Assembly: GCA_028023455.1 (NCBI GenBank)
Contig: JAQFVV010012394.1
Span: 28,353,010 to 28,417,009, forward strand
Source of the DNA: Epiperipatus broadwayi
Lineage: Eukaryota > Onychophora > Udeonychophora > Euonychophora > Peripatidae
Length of the DNA: 64,000 nucleotides
Direction: 5' to 3'
Shown here: positions 22,780 to 33,594 of the stretch, in pieces
Position numbering within the stretch: the stretch's first letter is position 1
Layout of the letters: each line of letters begins with the position of its first letter
Notes under the pieces: generated by a model
The model's database searches: none
What the model was told of the DNA's origin: nothing
Seen by the model: the letters and a program-made list of their open reading frames with translations, nothing else
Program-made: the position numbers and the translations under genes

Positions 22780-24990
22780 GGCTACTCAATTTGAAGGGAA
22801 TGAGCATAGATCAAAAACGAAAACCTTAAATTTTCCCAGCATTAAACAAAAGTGATCAAAAAAATCATTAGACCTTTTGACTGTATTTGAAATGGGTCTA
22901 CCCTATCAGGCTTTAGCCTCTGCCAAATTTAGGACAGCAATACAATTATTTGAATGCATAGACGTGCTAATCTATCATATAATGCTAGGATTGCAATTAA
23001 AATAAAGTACATGGACTTTAAATGATATCCCTTTGCCCCAACCATGATCATCTGGATGTTTATAATGCATCCCTATCTATATAACGTGCATGAATCCAGC
23101 TCATTGAGCAACAACTACTGTGAGCAAGAGAATACCAATATAATATTTCAAACCTATTTTAGGATTGGTTGAATTCATTGGAATAACTTAGTGAAATATA
23201 AATTTATTTATTAGAATAAAATGAAATTAAGTTTTGCTAAGTATGCTATAAATATAAATTTGGCATTTTGATTGAAATACAAAAAAAAAATATGCTATTA
23301 CATTCTTTACAATTTTAATGTGTAGTTGACTGATTTTTAATGTATGGGTCTACATGACACTCATTTAAATATCTGCACTGATATTTCATTACTTAAAACA
23401 AACTTATTAAACCATATTTCCACAAGACAATTCAATGTTGAAAAATACCTCCCCCCCTACAAATCAAAGTTATTAATGCATTATTTCTAATAATGGAAGT
23501 ATTTGTAAAAAGAAAAATATATATTACTTTGACAGTTCTTTGTAAAAGTTTTTTTTCAGGTTTCTATTAATTGTAACCATCTTTAAAAATATGCTAGTAA
23601 GTTCTTTTATTCTCCAATATGAAAAAGTTTTTTGTTTTCCTTTTTTAATAAAATAAAACTGGAAATGTACCTTATTTTTAGCGAATAATTTAGACAAAAG
23701 TTATTTTCAAATCCTGTAATTTAAAGATTTTAAATTATTTCGGTAAATATTCTTACTGACAACAATTGTATGTTTGTGTTTCTCTGCATATAGATTAATC
23801 AGCATATGACAGCATGGTAATCTATAGCAAGCTGATTAATACTGGAATCTTTCAATAAGCTGGTCCATTATAGTATAATATCTGACATTTTTGGGAAAGG
23901 TATAAATTGGATGACTTGACATTTATAATACACATGTGGATCATGAACTACATAAAAGCTGGGCCTTCCATTGAATTGAAACTATCGTCATTGCACTAGT
24001 AGCTGGATACACGTAGTCTTGCCTTCTCTTATAACTTCGTAATCATCTTGCTGTAAAAGTTGCAAGTCAAAATCCACCTTTTTATAAAATATTGTAGAAT
24101 TTGAAAACAAAATTCTTTATATTGATCAAAAAAAGTTAATTACTTTAATTGAAATCAATTTTTTTTAATCTACAAAGTATTTTTAATCCTGCCAACAATA
24201 TATTGTATTACATTTTATTGCAAGCTTCAAGTTAAAAAAAAAATTTATTAATTAAAAATGGGTAGAAATTTTAGTTACCAATATCCATTTTAACATGAAA
24301 ACAAACTTGTTTTAGATTTGTTTTTGTTTTTTTTTTTTCAAAAAATAAAACATTTTAAAATGTTTATAATAATTTTTTCAATTCAAAATTGTATGATAAT
24401 TCATTAGTCGATTTTCAAAAAAATAATTTAAGCAAACTTGCACTGATATAAGAAAGTAGCAATATTTGAAAATTTAAATTATTTTTCGGAAGTCTGATTT
24501 GTGAACTCTTGTAGTAATGCTTTTATTTGTGAAAATTAAAGAAAAGTTATTTTTTGAATGCAGTTATGTGAATTAAAGTATTTCTTACACTTTGTCTACT
24601 TTTTTAGTTATATATATATATAACACTGAATTATCAAAATCAATTTTTAATGAATCGTTCAGGTTTAAATTACAAAAAGTGGCATCAGATATCAATGTTA
24701 CATATAGAGTTAAAATTTTCCATTTACATTTTATCTAATGAGTATGTTAAATAATAGCATATAGTAAAAAAAAAATATTTGATTTTAAAAATGGTTATTT
24801 CACAGTAAATCACTGCCAAGTATTGAGAAGTTATATAATAAAACAATAGGAATTTCAATTTGTGAACCTTTTTCAATTACAATTTGGGAATTTCTAGGAC
24901 ACATCTAGGATATTGATGAATTCTGAGAATATCAAAATGTAACAGCAATAATTAGATTACGTGACCATGCTAAGAAAATTAAAAGTGATA
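22780..24990. other. Intergenic, no gene recognised
   Basis: AT-rich, with a small inverted pair near 23790-23850 (GATTAATCAGC / GCTGATTAAT). Nothing coding is supported. Confidence 0.4.
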
Positions 24991-25005
24991 AGGCTATACT
25001 ACAAG

Positions 25006-25879
25006 CTATTAAAACAAGCAGTGCAAGCCAGAGTAATCAATGGGTGCCAAAAAGCTTGTTTATAAAATCCCTATCTAGTGCCTACTCATCCAATATCCCC
25101 ATTCTAGTTTCTAACTTGTGGCTTTCACCAGTGATGAGCCTTGGATCTGAGAGCACTGCATGCAGATCCAACAACCACCTTTTATCGCTACTAAACAAAA
25201 TTGAAAACTTCAATTCAAGCTCATTAGCTTATATAGTCATTGGTCTAAACTCAGTTCAGTACCCATACATTTTGGTGTCTTGTGCTTTAATAACCTTAGC
25301 CACCACTATCCTATTAGACAGGATTGGTATTAAACCACCAAACACATGATCACCATTTCTTATGCTTGCTCATAACTTATTAAAACAGGCAAAACCCCAT
25401 ACAGTAATGCCACTCTGTGCAAGCCAGAAAAATCAATGGGTGCCAGAAGGCTTGAGCATAAAATCCCTATTTAGGGTGGAGAGTGTTGCCTGTTTTAGTA
25501 ACAATTTTGTCTAAGGGACTATGGTTATTAAAGAACCAAGGGTATGACTACTGAACTGAGGTCAGATCTATATGACTAAGCTAATGAGCTTGCATTGAAA
25601 ATATTTTCAATTTTCTCAGTTTTGTAGTTAAGTAGAGATAAAAGGTGGCTGCTGGATGGTTGCATATGATCTATGTGCAGTGCTCTCAGATCCAAGGCTC
25701 TTTGTCAATGAATGCCACAAGCTAGAAACTTGTTTGGGGATGTTGGATGAATAGGCGCTAGATAGGGATTTTATGCACAAGCCTGGATTGCTCTCAATGG
25801 CACTACTGTATGGAGAGTTTTGCCTGTTTTAATAGTCTTTGAGCTAGCATAAGAAATGATCACGAGATGTTTAGTGATT
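25006..25879. mobile_element. Family A retroelement, copy 2: head-to-head inverted dimer
   Basis: Flanked by a 12-bp target-site duplication with one mismatch, CTATAC(T/A)ACAAG, at 24994-25005 and 25880-25891. The left arm (about 25010-25330) is the reverse complement of the right arm (about 25560-25840). Shared words include ATCTGAGAGCACTGCATG / GTGCAGTGCTCTCAGAT and CCTATCTAGTGCCTACTCAT / its complement. The centre (about 25330-25480) holds a further copy of the family terminus (CATGATCACCATTTCTTATG, then AAAACAGGCAAAACCCCATA). Each arm contains a decayed hammerhead-like core: minus strand near 25105-25150 (CTGGTGA, GAAAC) and plus strand near 25695-25740 (GAAAC kept, CUGANGA lost). The 101-codon ORF at 25044-25349 is a by-product of the repeat. 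Confidence 0.75.
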
Positions 25880-25891
25880 CTATACAACAAG

Positions 25892-26987
25892 ATGGTTCCT
25901 CAATTCTTAATTTTTTTCCCGATAGTTTGTAGAAAATATTTTGTTGATAAAATGTTAATAGTACAAATAAATTTGATTAACGACTCCCATTTTTTAAAAT
26001 TGTTTAGTTGCAAATTCTATATTTTTTGAATTGGCCCTAGTGAGACTTCATATTCCATATTTGAACATTTTATTTTTACAATTAAACTATGTATTAATCT
26101 TGTGGTTATTTATTACAAATGTAAGTTTTCAAGAGATAGTCAATCTAAAAATTAATATTTAACTTACACAAAATATCAAAATAAATTTCTAAATAGTTAA
26201 CCATAACAGTACAGTGCTTGACATCATTGGAATTTATCTATTAGAAAAAAATATTAGCTATTTGAATTTAATTTTTAAAATTAAAAGAAATATAGGGTTA
26301 GTATTAAAGAAATAAATATCTTAAAAGTAATGATTGAAGTTATTAAAAGTTTAAAAAAAAATTTAGTTTTGACAAAAGGCTGTTCAATTTTATCTGATGA
26401 AAATAGCTTCAACTTGTAATAAACTTCATAAGAATTGTATTCCCAAAAATAATTGAAATAAAATATAACGTGATGATTTTTTAGTTTAAGTAATTTTATA
26501 AAAATATTGCATAATTAACCATTAGCAGTTTATTTTTAATGAATGTAAATTTTTATATTTGCTTTTGGGTTAAAACATTCAATGTGTTGGAAAATGTTTT
26601 TTCTTCTGACATCTCAAGAATTGGATGTAATGACATTCATATGCAAATTAAATATTGTAATTGCCTAAAAGTCAGATCAACTAATAATTTTAAAATTGTA
26701 GTTGCAGTAAAATAATATAGCACCACAATGAGGGGTTATAGACTTAACAGAAAATAGTGATCATGTTATCGTAACAGCATGAAGTTGCCATTCAGATAGA
26801 AGTTTTTAAAAGTCCTAGTGATCATTTTGGTTATATTTGTAGCATTTTACTTTTACAATTAAATTTTGTATTATATTTTGATAATTTTTATACTATTTAT
26901 TACAAATATGTTTGCAAATGAAAAATTCTAAAATGAATTTCGCAAAAGATAAAAATTACTAAAGTGAAATACTGTAAGTAGGGAGTG
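25892..26987. other. Intergenic, no gene recognised
   Basis: AT-rich sequence with no supported feature. Confidence 0.4.
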
Positions 26988-27479
26988 ACTCTTCATAGCA
27001 TGGACTTTAAAATCTCCATGCACTCTTCCATGATGATCAACTTTAAAAGCAAGTATGCTTATGCTTGGCTTTATTTTCCATATACACCAGTTTTTTTAAC
27101 TGCTTAAATCAGGGCTTTAATCAATTGGGTGCCTGAATTATAATCTATCAATTGAATTGTTACTTCTAACTTAAATCACATGTGCACTACATAAATAAGT
27201 TTATATTGCAGTAAGTTCTAAATTTACTTTGTATTTAATTGCAGGTGATTAAAAAATGAGATTGTATTTTCTGCAAATGATTTACCAAATTTGTAAAATT
27301 CAATTGATAGATTATAATTCAAACGCCCAATAGATTAAAGCCCTGATCTAAGCACAATGAGGAATAACTGGTTTATATAGAAAATACACTCCTAAGCATA
27401 AATATATATTTGTTTTTAAAATTGATCATCATGGGAAAGTGCAGTTTTTAAAGCACATGCTCCGAGGACTTACTCCTGA
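26988..27479. repeat. Long inverted repeat (foldback element)
   Basis: Arms of about 180 bp around a loop near 27170-27290. The left arm has GGGCTTTAATCAATTGGG and TATAATCTATCAATTGAATT; the right arm has the complements AATTCAATTGATAGATTATA and ATTGGGCGTTTGAATTAT-like sequence. The outer ends GTAGGGAGTGACTC and its imperfect complement TTACTCCTGAC close the structure. No ORF is present. Probably a MITE or an inverted dimer of an unknown repeat. Confidence 0.7.
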
Positions 27480-30400
27480 CTTATAATATTAAATATGTAT
27501 GCGTGCTATATATATTAAAGTGAAAAAAATAATAATGGCTTTTTTATATACATCGGTGGTTGCCTTTTGCTGATTGTAAAAAAAAATATTGAACATTATT
27601 ATTTCAAATCCATTTTTAAAATTGAAACAAATTTTGGTTCAGAATTATAAAACACTGAAATTATGTTTTAAAATTAAAAATGCACTTGTTATTTTATAAA
27701 AAATTCACCAGATTTATGAAAGTGTTTCTTTTCAACAAATCAATTACAACTTTTTCCATAATTACCATTTTAAGGACTTCTTAAAAACAAAAATTTTCAA
27801 ATAAGATTAATTGTAATCATGTATATTTTGCCTTAATATGTTTCATGAAAAGGTAAATAAATTACTGAAAATTACAATTTTTCTTTACAAAAAGAAAAAT
27901 GCATATCAAAACCTCACAACAAAATATCTACCAATGAATGTTATAGATTTATTTCTGTTATGATACACCCAATTGGTGGAATTGTTGGATCTTTAGAATT
28001 TTAAAGTCTGTGCTATTGGATAGCTGACATTTTTAGATTTTTTTAAAGTAATTTAAATTCCAGTTTCTAATGTTAAATAAATGCAAACCAGCAAAGTAAT
28101 GTTATAGTTAGCTCCAAAATAGTGAGTAAATAGAAGTGCCACCATAATGTGTAGAAGAAAATGCTGTTATTTTAAGAAGCAAATAAAACAATAGAAAGGA
28201 AAATAATAAATTGTTTTGTAAAATTGTGGTAAAATATATATTAGAAATAATAGGAAGGGATTGAAGACAAAATATTGATGAGATGACAACATATTAAAAG
28301 GATTAAGATTGCAAAATCCAATCGGCCAGATTTATTGAAAAAGTGACAATAAATGAAGTTTATAGTAGAACATAGATGGTAAAATACTTGGAAAGTAACG
28401 AGATAAATTAGATGTGGAGAGCAAAGCTACAATCCAGGAAAAATAAAATCCTGTCAAGGACTGATTATGTTTGGAAATGATAATGTATTGATAACCATTA
28501 TTTTATGACTGCTAGATTAGTTTCAAACCAGCTACCTGAAAGAAAAATATTAAACCTGCTTTTATCTGGAAAAAAATTTCCCAAGTTTCATCTGGCCTAG
28601 ATAAGAATTGCAGTTTATAGATGTGGTAGCACAAGCTTCAACTATTAATTCCAAGATCTTGGAATTATCCATAAGTCATAAATTTTTTAAAATAATTTTA
28701 CCTGGCTTCTGAATCATTAGACAGAGAACTTTTTCTAACCCATTTGTATTTTTCAGTTGTTCTTAGCATTCATTTTTGTAATTAACATTCATTTGAAAAA
28801 CAAGCTATTTCATTACCATTAGATGTTTTCGTTTTATAATTTTGCAAAGCATTTAATTCTATCATTTATAGCATTTTCATCATACATTTCACACGCTGAC
28901 AAAAAATTCTTGAAAAATGATCTGATTGTTTAAATTTTTCCACAAATTGAGATGCTTGCAAAGTTTTATTATTACAAATCCTCATTTATTAATGTGGAAA
29001 AAGTATACTTGAGAGGCCATAAGACATTCAAATAGCAGAAGTGACAGTTCATTAATAAACTTTAACTCTTGAGTGAGCCCTCTATCACTGAAAGAGTGAT
29101 TATCTGCACCCTACTGAAGAGTGATCTATTGTAAGTTTAAGTAGGGGTTGCTTTGTCTAGGAAACGAGGCTTGACGTTATTGTTATTTATCACATCAAAC
29201 TGTACAGAGTACTAGATTATTATAGACTTTTCTTTAAGCATAAGATTTATAAGGAAGTAAATTTTTCTTGTTTATTTTTTTATAAGTTGATAAATCTTTA
29301 TATCAACTTTTTCAAACCATTTTTGCACTTAGTAAATAGTAGTTTTTTTTAATCACCTAATTTAAAAGATATTTCAAAATGAATTTTTTATATTTTAATG
29401 TGACGTGTTTAATAGAATACTACGAATCATCAAAACATATTAGGCAAAAATAATACATAAAGAACAACAATACAGATAAAAAGAATTTCTTAAAAAAATA
29501 CTATAAGTAGCAAACGTAAATGGAATTTAAAATATCAAGAGAATTCTAAATAGAATTTAAAGAATGTGATCTCGTACTCGCAAAAATAATTATCTACTCT
29601 AGAGCCACCTATTGTGAGCTTGAGAAATCAGGAACTAAATGGTACAGTGCTATAAATCACATCAGACTGGTCAATCTGAAGATTTGCATTTTATTGAATG
29701 ATACCATCCAGGTTCACAGCCTTAGTAAATATTACTTACGTAATCAATATTTAAATAAATTTATAATTACTACTTAACCTTACAATAGATGGCTTCCGTG
29801 GAATATAAAAATAACTAATTTAACAAAACAATTTGATCAAAAGACTTAATATAAATTCAACAAATAAAGAAGATGAAATGTAAATATTTTTAATTTTAAG
29901 AACAATTTTTAAAGAATGAAATTATAGTATACAAAATCTGGTTAAAGTCAAAAATATTATAGTTTGACAAAATGAAATTAATCTCTTCTAAAGCAGCAAA
30001 CAAAAAAGCTTTCACACAATATCTATTCATTTGACAGCTAATGTATACAGTAACTGTAAAAAGGAGATGCTATTTCTCCAAGTTGCTTGCTACACCATCT
30101 CAGAATCATTGCATGTGCTGTGTAGTTAGCTACAGCTTAATTATTTACCAAACAAAAAGCATTAACATATTTGGATCACGAGTTAAGATATGAAATACAT
30201 TGTGTGTTTCTTACTTTAATAATGGAACATGTAGCTAATTTTTTTCTGAAACATTAGAAATGATTGAAATCATTCATATCAATGAATTAGTGAGTTATAA
30301 AACATTTTCAAATAGCAAGACTTCATGATGGCAGGGAGATCAAGATGCTCTAAGAAGGTACTAAACATATCCCATAATCCTGAAATGGAAGTCACCTTAA

Positions 30401-30570
30401 ATGTATTTTTATAGTGAATGGCTAAACTTTGTCACTATTTAATTCATGCATTGATTCAGAGATGGCACTGCAAGCAGCTTGGAGAAAGAACCAGTTATCT
30501 TTTCATTGAGATACTGTATATATAATTTGATTGATGATATCCATATAATCACTGAAATGTACAACACAAG
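27480..30570. other. Intergenic, no gene recognised
   Basis: AT-rich sequence. Segments near 29090-29220 and 29590-29690 look like weakly related copies of one another (CTATTGTAAGTTTAAG vs CTATTGTGAGCTTGAG, then ATCACATCA-ACTG), suggesting an old unclassified repeat. Confidence 0.35.
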
Positions 30571-30615
30571 TTGATTTATTAAATCACTAAACCTCAAATC
30601 ACCATTTCCTATGCT

Positions 30616-32075
30616 AACTGTGATATAATGCACTGTGACTTTTCCTTATATGGAGTCGGGAATCTCTCGTACCCAGAGAAACCTGTTATCCACTTCTCTT
30701 TCCATTCCCCACCCTAAGTTTTCCAATATTCTTCTCTATCCTGCTTCATCTCATTTCCACAACATATTTTTTGTCAACTCCATGGCCTTTATATCTAAAT
30801 CTCCCTTATCTTTTCCCAAAACCAATAACCCACTTTCTGTATAATCATTTTGTTTATATTTATTCTTCCATAACTTCATTATTTGTACCCTTACTGTTTG
30901 CAGGATATTTACATTGAATTAACAGATATCTAATATTTTCTATGCCTTCCTTACATAACTTGCAGACTAAATCACCCACATTTTTCCATTTATGTGTATA
31001 TCCCTTTTGTTTCTAAAGATCCCGTTCGAGCATTAAACAGTAAACTACTTTCCTTGTTATTATCATAAATTAACTTGCAAACAATATTCTGTTTACTTCT
31101 ATATATATTTAAACTTTTTACCCTCCATACTAGTTCTCCAACTCCCTATTCTTTATTATTGCATCTATTCTTCTGTCATTCCTTACCCCTAAAATCCTCA
31201 ACAATTCTAACACAATGATCCCACCTTTTGTATAAGCATACCGACAATTTTTTTATCCAAATCTGCATACCACATTACCTTTCTCGCCTATCTTGTTGCC
31301 TATCCTTTATTCATAACCTAATTAAATACTATTTTGGCTATTCTTTTATTATCCATAAAGTGCAATCTACCAAACATTTTCATTTTGCTTTTTGCATCTC
31401 ATATAAAAACTTGACCTCCCATTTCTCATTGAATTGCCTCCTTTGCCATCAACATGTCTGCATACTACTTCTCTTTGTACTTTTTCTAAGTAATCTAATA
31501 TCCCTTTATTAACACATCATTATCATATGTTAACCCTGCTATTGCCACTCCCATATAATTCTAGCTACATCATACTTATTATATGAGCACTTGATTTCGT
31601 TATCAATCTTTTTTATTTTCTTTGCTTCATTTATCAAGTTTTTGTCCCATTCATCCTTACAATTTCTCTGATTACTTAAGATGATTCTCAAATAGTTATA
31701 TCTATTTACCACACTTAACTTATATCTCCCAATAAAAATTCTTTGTCTCCTCTTTCCCCAGTATTAATCATCATTACTTTCGATTTTTCTTCACTAAATT
31801 TAACCCCCATCTCTTCACCCACCCTTGCGCATGTCCTCAACATAACTTCCATATCTTCTGTTCTTTCTGTACACAAAAATACATCCACAACTAAAAAATC
31901 CAACAATGTATATACTCCCTTGACACTTAATGGTATGTTTACCCCTCTTCTTAGTCTTTCTATTGCTCTTTCCATTTCTCTCAAATACAACAAAAACAAA
32001 ATAGGTGATAGAGCATCCTTGTCTTAGTCCCACACCATTTTTTACTTTAACTGATTCTATATTCCCTAATTGATA
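30616..32075 (-). mobile_element. LINE remnant nested in family A copy 3
   Basis: On the minus strand the reading begins near 32030 with GLRQGCSI (RT motif before the catalytic box). It continues FLLYLREMERAIERLRRGV, then a degraded catalytic region LLDFLVVDVFLC where FADD is expected, then MLRTCARVGEEMGVKF and SEEKSKVMMINTG. A C-terminal CKLCKEGIENIRYLLIQC (about 30930-30985) is the Cys-rich LINE tail. Stops and frameshifts are frequent. The C-terminal zinc-knuckle-like motif differs from RTE, so this is another non-LTR clade (CR1, R1 or I-type; not resolved). Confidence 0.7.
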
Positions 32076-32255
32076 CTATAATAATTATGACAAACCATAC
32101 AGTAATGCCATCCAGTGCCACCAATACTAATCAATGAAGATTGCATATTCCCTATTTAGTGCCTATTCATACAATATTCCCAGACTAGTTTCTAATTTGC
32201 AGTTTCACCAATGAGGAGTCTTGAATCCGAGAGCACTGTAGGATGATCCAAGACT

Positions 32256-32295
32256 CTTTACTGATGAAAGTCAAAAATTAGAAAATTGTCTGATG
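32256..32295 (+). ncRNA. Hammerhead ribozyme-like motif, family A copy 3
   Basis: CTGATGA (32261-32267) is intact. GAAAA and GTC (32281-32290) follow with the same spacing as at 444-473. Stem II is reduced (AAGTC...AATTA) and stem I is mostly lost, so this copy is unlikely to cleave. It documents conservation of the core in an independent insertion. Confidence 0.5.
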
Positions 32296-32411
32296 AGTAG
32301 ACACTAGATAGGAATTTTATGCACAAACCTTCTTGCATCCATTGATTATTATGGTTTCCACTGGATATAATTGCTGTATAAAGAATTTGTCACTTTTAAT
32401 TTGATTTATTA

Positions 32412-33254
32412 TTTCTGAATTAAAAAAATATATTTGTGAATTCAACTTTCAAACGCTTGGATGCTGTGTTAAAGAAAAGTTTATAGTAAATACATTTTGG
32501 ATTAAGGCTAGTGCTTTTGAAGCCTACTTACAGTCTTGTATTCGTAGCACTAAAAGTGGGAGAGTTTGTATATGTATCTGCAATACATTCATTCAAATGT
32601 ATTTAAATTATATGACCCATTTTTTTGATAGGGGGAAGTGCTATGAATATGAAGCCAAAAGTAGACTTTGAAAATACCAAGCTTGATTCAAAACATATTG
32701 TACACTTTTCTTAACATACTGTCCAAGCACTTGAAAGTCGAATTTACAGTTGCATAAAAAAAAGTGCTACTTTAGTGGATTAAAATATATTTGTGATATA
32801 TAATATTAAATATAACATTGCATTAATAGTTATGTTTAATTATTCTACCTAAATATTTATTCACAATACTATAGTTTTACATTGATAAAAAAAGAATTCT
32901 GTTTATTATCAAAGGTCCTATGTTATTCTATTATTACACTATTCTACAATGGTTTATGTAGTCCAAGGATTAAAAAACAACTTATAATGGCAATATTTGC
33001 CCCACCAAATCAATTTTTTAACCGAATTAACCATGTTGGTTTAAATATCACACACAGTTTTGTTAATTTATATGTAATTTTGAATATTGCAATAAGTCTT
33101 TGACAGTTTTATTAATTTTATGACTGAAAAAAGAACTTTATTCTGGGCAGCATTAAAAGCTCAGATTTTGAAAAATATCAGTTGGTCGCCTAGAGAATTC
33201 AATTTACATAGTATAATTTCTGAAGAGGAAATTTAGAAAATATAAAAAGATGAT
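32412..33254. other. Intergenic, no gene recognised
   Basis: AT-rich. The 73-codon ORF 32882-33103 has no recognisable family or splice context. Confidence 0.4.
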
Positions 33255-33594
33255 AAGAGTAGAGGAATCTAGGAGGATTTCTGAAATTAATTGTATATCA
33301 AAGCACTCTAAATAATTATCTGCTTGGGATAATTTAGTGCCATGGCAGACACTGGAACACTCACGTCAAACTCAAAGGCTGACATGGACCAAATAAAGAA
33401 GGTTTAAGTATATGTGGGCCACAACAAGAGTAGAGGAATCTAGAAGGATTTCTGGCATTAATTGTATATCAAAACACTCTAATAATTATCTGTTCGGGAT
33501 GATTTAGTGCCATGGCAGACACTGGAACACTAGTCAAACTCAAAGACTGACATGGACCAAATAAACAACGTTTAAGTATATGTGAGCCACAACA
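33255..33594. repeat. Tandem duplication at the hAT end, 171-bp unit x2
   Basis: 33255-33425 and 33426-33594 share AAGAGTAGAGGAATCTAG, ATGGCAGACACTGGAACAC and TGTGGGCCACAACA (TGTGAGCC in the second). Each unit contains the hAT terminal sequence, so the element has a duplicated left end. Confidence 0.85.

Larger units (their letters stand above)
30582..32400. mobile_element. Family A retroelement, copy 3, split by a LINE
   Basis: The 11-bp direct repeat TTGATTTATTA flanks the whole interval (30571-30581 and 32401-32411). The left piece (30582-about 30615) is the family terminus AAATCACTAAACC...ATCACCATTTCCTATGC. The remainder (about 32080-32400) resumes with the next family segment CCATACAGTAATGCCA and forms a head-to-head inverted pair (about 32090-32241 vs 32242-32400). 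The 1.46 kb between is a LINE fragment absent from other copies, so it inserted later into family A. Two hammerhead-like cores are present, one per arm. Confidence 0.7.

Noticed and set aside
23985-23997. GAAACTATCGTC, resembling the hammerhead GAAA-stem III-GUC segment
   Set aside because: No CUGANGA and no stem II upstream, and the sequence after GTC has no stem I partner.
25044-25349. 101-codon plus-strand ORF
   Set aside because: Lies in one arm of the family A dimer; the other copies do not keep the frame.
30616-32075. Possibility that this RT is a Penelope RT belonging to the flanking ribozyme repeat
   Set aside because: GLRQGCS and the C-terminal CKLC...C knuckle are LINE features, and no GIY-YIG domain is seen.
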